A DNA stretch of 64,000 bases. It comes from Lachnospiraceae bacterium UBA7202 (GTDB lineage Bacteria > Bacillota > Clostridia > Lachnospirales > Lachnospiraceae). A program made the translations under genes and the position numbers. Where the stretch lies: positions 1-64,000 of the forward strand of contig DKUO01000048.1 of assembly GCA_002490705.1 (NCBI GenBank), written 5' to 3'. The notes beneath the pieces were generated by a model. The model searched no databases and had not been told where the DNA came from. It saw nothing but the letters and a program-made list of their open reading frames with translations. This document shows positions 15,824 through 23,722 of the stretch, one piece after another (the first letter of the stretch is position 1; the number at the start of each line of letters is the position of its first letter).

Positions 15824-17269
15824 TTACTGTAACAGCTGTAATACCTGTGAGGGCCTTTCATTGGCCTGCGCCAGCATGGAAACTGCCGCCTGCGATATTA
15901 CCTGCTCTGTGGTGTAATTCGTCATTTCCTCCGCCATATCCACATCCATGATACGGGAGTAAGAAGCGGTCATGTTCTCATTGGACACTGCCAGATTGTT
16001 GACCGTGTGCTCTAGACGGTTCTGGTACGCACCCAGTCTGCTGCGCGCATCCGATACATAGAGAATCGCACCCTTGATCGCCCTGTTGGCGTCCGCACAC
16101 GCCTCTATGGAGTCCGCCTCGCTTGTCTCTGAGACCATGGTCAAATCTTCCAGTCCCAGCCTGTTTAAAGAGATCGTAGGAATGCGGACCGCAAGCTGCT
16201 GGCCCTCGTTAGCGCCGGTCTGGATATCCATGGAGCCGATGCCGGTAATATCAATCGTCAATTTCTCGTCCGTAATATCAACGATAGGATCAAACGTTCC
16301 TCCATACAGGGAAACCTTCGCCTGCTTCGGCTGCTCCTCAGTATTCGGCACTGATGCCGGGGGATTACATATATATTCCAGATTTAAACCTTTGCCGTCC
16401 GTAACGGTTATGGTATCTACGCCGCCATTGTTAGCAATCGTGACCGTTGCATCCTTCGGAATACTTGTTGCCCCCATTTTCTCCACGGCCGCAAAAAAGT
16501 TAGCTTTGACAGCCTCCTCATCCAGCTTCGGCACCCAGTTTGTTCCGTCATCCTCAAAATTATACGGCGCCTCAAACCCGGGAAAAATATTATCCGTATC
16601 CTTCGGAATCTCAAGAGTCATTTCAAAATCCATCGGCCCGGTCAGTGTGATTTTCGTCTTTGTCGTATCGGAAACCTTCACACCTTCAGGAAATTCAGGA
16701 CCCAGCGCAACTGTTGTCAAATCCTTATCGATCTTACCATTCTTATCGTAAACAATGTCCAGGTTACTGATCGAGTATTCTTTTATCGTCACCTTATCCG
16801 AATAATAATCTACCTTTACCTTATAATTATTGGTATAGCCCCGCAGATCGAAAGAACCGTCTAACAGAGTCTGCCCGTTAAACTGCGTATCGGTAGAAAT
16901 TCTGGTAATCTCCGCTTTCAGCTGCTGTACTTCCTGTTCCAGCGTCATACGGTCACCGGTGGTAAGCGTTCCCGTCTCACCCTTTACTGCCAGCTCGTTC
17001 ATTCTTTGCAACATTTCGTGCACTTCCGACAACGCGCCGTCCGAAGTCTCAATCACGGAAATACCGTTGTTGGAGCTCTGTGTCGCCGAGCCGATGCCCG
17101 TAATCTGCATATTCATTCTTCTGCCGATGGCATAACCGGACGGATTATCCTTCGACGCCGTCACCTTCAGGCCCGAAGAGAGCCTTCCCAAAGATTGAGA
17201 CACTCTGTTGTCCGATGCGTTTAATGCGTTGCTTGCGCGCATTGCCGGTGCGTTATAACTGATTTTCAT
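15824..17269 (-). CDS. fliC: Flagellin
   Basis: A 481-residue filament protein. The N-terminal D0/D1 region (about 1-140) has the typical RLSSGLKVTASKDNPSGYAI pattern, and the C-terminal D1/D0 region (about 370-481) ends SMLAQANERPSQVLQLLQ. Between them is a variable domain of about 200 residues, beta-rich and acidic. It uses the type III export route with FliS as chaperone. The gene follows DUF6240 by 16 bp with an AAGGAGGAAAT ribosome site. I found no sigma-28-type promoter directly ahead of it, so it may be read through from upstream. Confidence 0.97.
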   Translation of the reverse strand: MKISYNAPAMRASNALNASDNRVSQSLGRLSSGLKVTASKDNPSGYAIGRRMNMQITGIGSATQSSNNGISVIETSDGALSEVHEMLQRMNELAVKGETGTLTTGDRMTLEQEVQQLKAEITRISTDTQFNGQTLLDGSFDLRGYTNNYKVKVDYYSDKVTIKEYSISNLDIVYDKNGKIDKDLTTVALGPEFPEGVKVSDTTKTKITLTGPMDFEMTLEIPKDTDNIFPGFEAPYNFEDDGTNWVPKLDEEAVKANFFAAVEKMGATSIPKDATVTIANNGGVDTITVTDGKGLNLEYICNPPASVPNTEEQPKQAKVSLYGGTFDPIVDITDEKLTIDITGIGSMDIQTGANEGQQLAVRIPTISLNRLGLEDLTMVSETSEADSIEACADANRAIKGAILYVSDARSRLGAYQNRLEHTVNNLAVSNENMTASYSRIMDVDMAEEMTNYTTEQVISQAAVSMLAQANERPSQVLQLLQ

Positions 17270-17285
17270 TTTGATTTCCTCCTTC

Positions 17286-20200
17286 TTATGCCGTCAGGAC
17301 CGTGATAAATGCTTTTGCAATTCCATAAAGCTGTGCTGTCTGCTCTCCCGACCCGTCTTTTACCTCTTCTGATTTATAGTTTTCGCCGTTTACTTCCCTG
17401 CCCTGTAAAATAACCAGACTGCCGACTTCTCTGTCCTTCTCCGGGCCTGTAAGCGCCTTTTCCAGATTCTCCTGCCTGCCTTGCAGCCACTTTGTTCCCT
17501 CTGCGCTCTCACAGGCAATGTAACCGGACAGGCTCTGTTCCTTCAGCGAAAATTTAGCCGTGATCTGTCCGTATTCCTCCGTCTGTACCGTGACATTCAC
17601 CTTTCCGGTCTCCTCGCCGTGCAGAACCTTTAAGTTAATCGCCGTCAGCTCGCCGTTTATCTCCACAGGGATTTGGTAATTTTCTTCCCGTGCATGGCTT
17701 CCCGCCAGAGCAAGCTGTTTTTTACAGCTCTGCAGCGTCCGCAGATCAAGGTAATCGTCTGCCGCATCCATAGCCTCTTCCAAGAGAGAAGAAAAGGTCT
17801 CCTGCATCTTCCCGTAAGCCTCCTGCGCGTTCTCTTTGTCCGTCAGGCTGTCTATCAGCGTTTCCGCTTTTGTCTTTCCCTCCGAATCCTCCGCGCCGCC
17901 CTCTAATTCCCGCAGCTTTCGGTATAGAGCGCCCGGCTTTTTGCGAAGGGCCGAAGCCGCCTCCAGATTGTTTGCCGTTACAGGCTGTCTGTATGCCAAC
18001 AGCTCCTGTACCACAGCTTCCTCCACGTTCTCTAAACCGCGGTACGACTGTAACTGCTCCTGCATGTAAGCCTGTTCCAGAGAGGCGTCCGCCGCCTGCT
18101 GCCGCATAGCGTCCGCAAAAGCCTCCATGGTGGTCTCCGCCGTAAGCTGCGTCTGGGCCAGCTTTTCCGGCTCCATGGCATCCGCGATCTGTCCTGCCAG
18201 CATGTGGTAATAGCTTTCCGCCTGTTCGGAGGGCTGCTTTTCCTGTCCGCCCGTCTGATTTTCGTTTGCCGCGCTCTCCTGTCCCAGCGCCGGAAATCCG
18301 CTTAAAATCTGATCTGTGATGGATTTATTTTTCATGACGCCGTCCACGCCCTCGAATCCATCGTCTACCCGGTAATCCATGCCCTGCCTTTTGGTGCTTC
18401 GCATGGCTGTCAGCAGATTGCTGAAAGAAATCTGTGCGCCTTCCTTTAAAAGGCTGCCCACCGCCGCATCGTCCGTCTTTTCCAGCTGGCGGAACATCCG
18501 GTAAATCCCGATATAGGCTTCCCGCTCCTGTTCGGTAACCGCGTGGCTCTTTTCTAATTTATACAAATATTTACTGAATTTTTCTTCCCTCGCCGCATCG
18601 TCCGCGCCGCTCTCATCCAAATACTGATTCAATTCGGCAATCGACATCGTAAGCGGATTTTTGCCATCCCGGATGGCTTGCAGGGACGCCGCCGGCGTCA
18701 TTCTGCGGATGGTCTGCTGCAACTCCATGTCATACTTCTTCACCGCATCTATGTTGTCATCCGTGATATCCATACTGTTGTAGCCCAGAATCCGCACCGC
18801 CCTGCGGTTCTCTTCGTTGGTCTCAAGGCCCATATCGTTCAAAATGTCGTCCACATTGCGGAAAGCCTTACGGATAGAATCGCCCATATCCGCTCTCGGC
18901 GCCGTCATCAGCGTTTCATAGGACTCTCTCGCCGATTCATAAGCATTCTTAAGGGCCGTGCCGTTTTCGTATACGCTGTCAAGTGTGAAGACCTCCCCTT
19001 CACCCAGATAGCGTCCAAGCACCGCCGCCGGCAGATAAGGAATCTCTGTAGTCTTTCGCTGTACCTCTTCGTAGAGCGCTGCCTTCCCGGCCGCTGCCGC
19101 TGCGTCAGGCTCTCCGAACAGCCTCTGATTCTGCTCCTGCTCCAATTTCTTTAACGCATCCACCAGCGTTTCCAGATCCGTCGTGTCAATGGAATACCCG
19201 CTCTCCATCAGTTTGCGGTTTGCCTCAATGGTCATCATCAGCCGGATCTCTTCCAGCTGGCGTCTCTGCGTGACAGCCTGCGGCGTATCCGCCGCATTAC
19301 CTGCCTCTATCATTTCCTGCGCCTTTTGCAGATTGCGCAGGTTACACTCTTTCTCCTGTGCCACGGTAAGATCCACAGCCTCGTCACTGATCTGCCCGTA
19401 GCTTTCCATGTAATCAGCCGCCCGTTCCAACTCGCTTCTGCCGTCGGCCAGATTGGCGTCCCCCGCCTTCTTCCCATCGGAGATCGCCGCCGCCACGGCG
19501 GACAAAATCTTTGCCTGATCCCATGGCTGTCCCGCCTGCTTGATCTCATGAAGCGCTTCCATCGTCTCTGCGGTCAACGGTATGCCCACGCCGATCAGCC
19601 ACTGTGCGCTCTTCACATTTTCCTCGCTGATATCAAGCCCGGCTTCTTCTAATACCCGGTCAATCTGAGGGCGAAGCTGTTCCCAATGATAATCCTCCGC
19701 CTTCTTCGCGTAATAGCCCGTGTCGTCCGCAGCATAATAACCATGACCCTGCCTGTGGCTGTCCGAAGCCGCACTGTGATCCGCCATATAAAAATTGTCA
19801 ATGGTGGGCTCCATTCCGTTTTCCACCATATATTTTACGGCGCCTTCGCCGGGGAATCCCGTCTGCATCGCTCTCTCAAAAGCATCCTTCGCCGCCCGTA
19901 CATTTTCCTGCGTAAGTGGAATATCATGCGCCCGAAACTGTTTCTCAAGCTCCGCCGCAAAGGCTTCGCTTCCTGTAATCTGTGCCAGCGTATCCGCATC
20001 TAAATCGTCGGTATAGCCCGCTACTTCCGTGCCGCCTTTTACAAGCTCTGCCTTAATCTTGTCGACAATGGTGACAACCTCTTCCACATCCATATCACCG
20101 GGATGATAGCCTTCCTCCCGCAGTCTGTCAAAATCTTCCTCAGACATAGTATTAGACATCACTGTCATAAAGTCTGTCTGCGTGGCCACGTCGATTGCCC

Positions 20201-20390
20201 CCGCATCCTGCATAACCTCTTCTGCGGTCTTTCCATGACCCCCGTAAGCGTTGTTATCCATAACTTTGCCAGAAATGTCTAATGCGTAATCACCCGAGCG
20301 CTCCGTCCTCGTCGTCCGGGTATCCCGATATGTAGTTGCCGCCCTGTCTACATTTTGATTTACCGTGCTGTGGTCAAACGTAATTTTCAT
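17286..20390 (-). CDS. DUF6240 protein, large flagellar-locus protein
   Basis: A 1,034-residue, strongly acidic, mostly helical soluble protein. I recognise it tentatively as DUF6240, a Lachnospiraceae family adjacent to flagellin. Several short repeats recur, of the form (L/I)(T/S)-x-ENV(R/K)-x-A followed by an (I/L)GVGIPLT-like stretch, for example near residues 155-175, 245-275 and 535-575. The last 150 residues contain TEEYGQITAKFSLKEQSLSG, which loosely recalls the core of FliK hook-length proteins. The start at 20390 follows GGGG; an in-frame ATG 26 codons upstream is less likely. No catalytic motif is seen. Confidence 0.7.
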   Translation of the reverse strand: MKITFDHSTVNQNVDRAATTYRDTRTTRTERSGDYALDISGKVMDNNAYGGHGKTAEEVMQDAGAIDVATQTDFMTVMSNTMSEEDFDRLREEGYHPGDMDVEEVVTIVDKIKAELVKGGTEVAGYTDDLDADTLAQITGSEAFAAELEKQFRAHDIPLTQENVRAAKDAFERAMQTGFPGEGAVKYMVENGMEPTIDNFYMADHSAASDSHRQGHGYYAADDTGYYAKKAEDYHWEQLRPQIDRVLEEAGLDISEENVKSAQWLIGVGIPLTAETMEALHEIKQAGQPWDQAKILSAVAAAISDGKKAGDANLADGRSELERAADYMESYGQISDEAVDLTVAQEKECNLRNLQKAQEMIEAGNAADTPQAVTQRRQLEEIRLMMTIEANRKLMESGYSIDTTDLETLVDALKKLEQEQNQRLFGEPDAAAAAGKAALYEEVQRKTTEIPYLPAAVLGRYLGEGEVFTLDSVYENGTALKNAYESARESYETLMTAPRADMGDSIRKAFRNVDDILNDMGLETNEENRRAVRILGYNSMDITDDNIDAVKKYDMELQQTIRRMTPAASLQAIRDGKNPLTMSIAELNQYLDESGADDAAREEKFSKYLYKLEKSHAVTEQEREAYIGIYRMFRQLEKTDDAAVGSLLKEGAQISFSNLLTAMRSTKRQGMDYRVDDGFEGVDGVMKNKSITDQILSGFPALGQESAANENQTGGQEKQPSEQAESYYHMLAGQIADAMEPEKLAQTQLTAETTMEAFADAMRQQAADASLEQAYMQEQLQSYRGLENVEEAVVQELLAYRQPVTANNLEAASALRKKPGALYRKLRELEGGAEDSEGKTKAETLIDSLTDKENAQEAYGKMQETFSSLLEEAMDAADDYLDLRTLQSCKKQLALAGSHAREENYQIPVEINGELTAINLKVLHGEETGKVNVTVQTEEYGQITAKFSLKEQSLSGYIACESAEGTKWLQGRQENLEKALTGPEKDREVGSLVILQGREVNGENYKSEEVKDGSGEQTAQLYGIAKAFITVLTA

Positions 20391-20442
20391 AAAGTAATCG
20401 TCCCCATACAAAATGTAGTGTGCTCTTTTATTTATAGTACAA

Positions 20443-20474
20443 TAAAGGGCGAATGCTTTCACATTCACCCTTTA
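20443..20474 (-). terminator. Intrinsic terminator after the bile salt hydrolase gene
   Basis: A stem ATAAAGGGTGAATG / CATTCGCCCTTTAT with a 4-nt loop (one G-U wobble on the minus strand) is followed by TT-rich sequence. It is nearly symmetrical and may work in both directions, also insulating the DUF6240 operon. Confidence 0.72.
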
Positions 20475-20558
20475 TTTCGGCATAACTGCCCCATTTCTTA
20501 ACCTTTTTCGTTTTTTTCTGTGCGGGCAGTCGCTTTTCTCAAAAAATCCTTTTTAATC

Positions 20559-21537
20559 TCATCCGTTTTGCATCCTGATCTGTTCTTCCTCAATGGCCTC
20601 ATAGCGCACCAGTTTCGCCCCATCCAAATCCTCCTTGTGCATATCTACCGCGGTAATTTGATGGTTATTGTAGGCAGTATAGTAATAGATACCCTTATCT
20701 GCATTGCAGCAGGAGGTGTAGAGCGTGATCTCGCACTTACCGCTCTCCAGCTCGCAGCAGCCTCTCTGCTGGTCTACCGAATTCAAAATATGGAAAAACT
20801 GGCTGACGCTTTCTTTCTCGCCTTCACCGGAAACCGAATTCATCTTGGTAAATGCCGCCCTGACAAACCGGGACTGTGAAGAGAGATCACCCGGAAGGCC
20901 GATGGCCCCCATGCCGCGGCTGTAAGGCTCCAGCGTAAGTCCCGGCGCAAAAGTATTTTTCGGCGGTTTTACGGACAACGCCATATAATTGCGCAGGGCC
21001 GCCATCTGCATGTCGAAGGGCGGATTGTTCGTCAGGACGCCCACGGGATTTTCATATATCTTCACCCCCGCTTCCACCGATTCAATCACAACCGACTCTT
21101 CCCTGTCCGCAAGAATCCAATGCAGCTGCGCAAGCGGCAGATCATTGCTGAAAGGGATATTGGTGATATTGATTTTTTCTAAAAGCTTCCTCGCTTCCTT
21201 TACCGAAACGCACTGCCCGAGTATCCACGGGATAAATTCAAACTGCGCAATGTTATCCTTTCCCTCTTCCCGTTTCCGATAAACCGCGTTCCCGACAAAA
21301 TTGAGGCCGGCCATCCCCAGCCCTTTTTCATTGACCGCTTCGTAATACAGGGGATAATCTTCCACCACACAGGCCATACCGATCATGGCATAGTGGTTAT
21401 CCCACATTCCTTTTTCCAAAAAACGGAACGGATATTTTCTGGGGGGTGACCGTAATCTCGTCCCCATAGGAAAACTCATAATCCAAAGTTCGTCCGAAAT
21501 AAAAATCCTTCGTCTTATATGTTGCCGCCGTACACAT
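20559..21537 (-). pseudogene. bsh: Choloylglycine (bile salt) hydrolase, frameshifted at a C6 tract
   Basis: The true N terminus begins at 21537 after an AAGGAGAGG ribosome site: MCTAATYKTKDFYFGRTLDY, with catalytic Cys2 and the conserved Arg and Asp of FGRTLDY. At a run of six C on the coding strand (six G at 21441-21446) the frame shifts by +1; removing one C restores the family continuation PRKYPFRFLEKG. The rest carries NEKGLGMAGLNF, VLTNNPPF and SSQSRFVRA, matching the active site of conjugated bile salt hydrolases or penicillin V acylases. Joined, the product would be about 325 residues, normal for the family. The shift may be a sequencing error, a fixed mutation, or slippage-based phase variation. 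Confidence 0.85.
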
Positions 21538-21607
21538 AATACCTCTCCTTTCCTAACTATATGCTGTCTACTTAAGGCCGTTTTGAAAATATCCTGATAA
21601 TGTAAAG

Positions 21608-21644
21608 AAACCACACACCCATAATTCGCATGAATGTGTGGTTT
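21608..21644. terminator. Hairpin terminator between glgB and bile salt hydrolase gene
   Basis: AAACCACACA (21608-21617) pairs perfectly with TGTGTGGTTT (21635-21644). On the minus strand it lies just past the glgB stop and is followed by a weak T-rich tail; on the plus strand the tail TTATT is also present. Confidence 0.6.
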
Positions 21645-21676
21645 TATTGTATGCAAAAAAATCTGAAAATTGCAAA

Positions 21677-23680
21677 TCAGAAAATAAAGATCGCGGCGGT
21701 ATAAGGTTGCAGGTCAAAGGAAATACTATAATCCTTGAAATTACACGGCTCCTTCACTGCCATGATCTCGGCAGGGATCTCGCTTCCGTTTCCGCCAAAT
21801 CTCTTTTCGTCGCTGTTTAAAAGAAGTTTATACTTTTTCTTCTTCGGTACGCCCACCTTGTAGTTCTCCCATTTCATAGGCGTCATGTTCAGCACAAACA
21901 TAATGTTGTTTTTGCCAGTTCCGTCCTTTCGGTAGAAGCTGTAAACACTGTGATCCGCGTCGTCCGCATTCAGCCACTCAAAACCGGCCCAGTCATTGTC
22001 AATCGTATACATAGCCGGATACTTTCTGTAAATGGCCAAAAGCTCTTTCACATACTCCTGCATTCCTCTGTTTTGCTCTTCGCCCAGCAGATACCAGTCA
22101 AGCTCCCTTGTCTCGCTCCACTCTCTCTCCTGTCCGAAATCCTGTCCCATAAAGAGAAGCTTTTTACCGGAATGCCCGATCATATAGCCGTAGCCCACAC
22201 GCAGGTTAGCATATTTATCCACAGGATAGCCCGGCATCTTGTTTACCATGGAACATTTCAAATGCACGACCTCATCATGGGAGAGCGGCAGGATATAATT
22301 TTCACTGTTATTATAGCTCATGGCAAAAGTCATGGCATAGTGGTTATTCTTGCGGAAATAGGGATCCAATTTCATATATTCGCAGAAGTCATGCATCCAG
22401 CCCATATTCCATTTAAAGCTGAAGCCAAGGCCGTCCTCCTCCACCTTGCCCGTAACCTTCGGCCATGCCGTAGATTCCTCCGCAATGGTGAGAAATCCGG
22501 GATATCCGCCGTGTACCACGGAATTTAAATGTTTAAAGAATTCGATCGCATCCAGATTCTCTTTGCCGCCATATTTATTGGGCACCCATTGTCCCGCCTG
22601 CTTGCTGTAATCCAGATAAAGCATGGAAGCCACCGCGTCAATTCTGATGCCGTCTATATGGAACTCCCTGATCCAGAAAAGAACATTGGCAATCAGGAAA
22701 TTTCTGACTTCGTTTTTAGCATAATTAAAAATCTTAGTGCCCCAATCGGGATGTTCCCCGATCCTCGGATCGGGATGCTCAAAAATACACTGCCCGTCAA
22801 AGCGGCCAAGGCCATGGGCATCGGTCGCGAAATGAGCCGGAACCCAATCAAGAATAACGCCGATTTTATTTTTATGTAAGGTATTGATCAGGTACATAAA
22901 ATCGGAAGGGTCTCCATGTCTGGAAGTGGGCGCATAGTAACCCGTCACCTGATACCCCCAGGAGCCGTCATAGGGATACTCTGCAATTCCCATAAGCTCT
23001 ATGTGGGTATAGTGCATTTCCTTCAGGTAGTCTACCACCCTGTCCGCAAACTCCCGATAATTATAGAAACCTTCCTCTGTGCCGTCTGGATGTTTCATCC
23101 AGGAACCAATATGACATTCATAAATAGCCATAGGTTCCTTGTTGTAATCTTTCCTCTCCCTCTCGGCAAGCCATGCGCCGTCTGTCCATTTAAACTTACT
23201 GATATCGAAGGTTTTAGACGCATTACCGGGACGCATTTCCGAATAGTTCGCAAAAGGATCCGCCTTGTAAAGTTTTTCTCCCGCAGGCGTCCGAATCAGA
23301 TACTTATAAAGCTCATTTTCCCCCACACCCGGAATGAAAAGCTTATGAATGCCGCCGGGGCCAAGCTTTTCCATTTTATCCTTTTCCTCGTCCCAGCCGT
23401 TAAAGGTTCCGATCACATGCACGCTGGCCGCATTGGGCGCCCACACGGCAAAGCACATACCCTTTACGCCGTTTTCCATGGAAGGATGCGCGCCCAGCTT
23501 TTTATAAATATCATAATGCGTGCCCTGCGCGAACACATACTGATCCGCTTCCGAGATAAACACTTCCCCAGGTTCATTTTTCTCAACCTGCTTTACAACC
23601 TTCTTCTCTGCCTTTGGCTCCGCTGCTTTTCCCTGCTTTTTTTGCCTTTCCGATGTTTTAGCCGTTTTCTTTACCGCCAT
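21677..23680 (-). CDS. glgB: 1,4-alpha-glucan (glycogen) branching enzyme, GH13
   Basis: A 667-residue cytoplasmic enzyme that makes alpha-1,6 branches in glycogen. It has an N-terminal CBM48-like domain (about 50-150), a GH13 barrel with GIRIDAVAS (nucleophile Asp), TIAEEST (acid/base Glu) and LPLSHDEVVH (third Asp), and a C-terminal beta domain. The first 40 residues are a Lys/Ala/Glu-rich extension not needed for the fold and found in some Clostridia homologues. The other glycogen genes are not in the window. It is downstream of the TPR/AAA-like gene by 42 bp, possibly co-transcribed. Confidence 0.95.
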   Translation of the reverse strand: MAVKKTAKTSERQKKQGKAAEPKAEKKVVKQVEKNEPGEVFISEADQYVFAQGTHYDIYKKLGAHPSMENGVKGMCFAVWAPNAASVHVIGTFNGWDEEKDKMEKLGPGGIHKLFIPGVGENELYKYLIRTPAGEKLYKADPFANYSEMRPGNASKTFDISKFKWTDGAWLAERERKDYNKEPMAIYECHIGSWMKHPDGTEEGFYNYREFADRVVDYLKEMHYTHIELMGIAEYPYDGSWGYQVTGYYAPTSRHGDPSDFMYLINTLHKNKIGVILDWVPAHFATDAHGLGRFDGQCIFEHPDPRIGEHPDWGTKIFNYAKNEVRNFLIANVLFWIREFHIDGIRIDAVASMLYLDYSKQAGQWVPNKYGGKENLDAIEFFKHLNSVVHGGYPGFLTIAEESTAWPKVTGKVEEDGLGFSFKWNMGWMHDFCEYMKLDPYFRKNNHYAMTFAMSYNNSENYILPLSHDEVVHLKCSMVNKMPGYPVDKYANLRVGYGYMIGHSGKKLLFMGQDFGQEREWSETRELDWYLLGEEQNRGMQEYVKELLAIYRKYPAMYTIDNDWAGFEWLNADDADHSVYSFYRKDGTGKNNIMFVLNMTPMKWENYKVGVPKKKKYKLLLNSDEKRFGGNGSEIPAEIMAVKEPCNFKDYSISFDLQPYTAAIFIF

Positions 23681-23722
23681 AAACCAACCCCCTGTTTTAC
23701 TTAATATTCATTTTATGAGCAT

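Noticed and set aside
16000..17300. Sigma-28 promoter directly ahead of flagellin
   Set aside because: No TAAA-N15-GCCGATAA-like match was found between DUF6240 and flagellin, where only 16 bp are noncoding.
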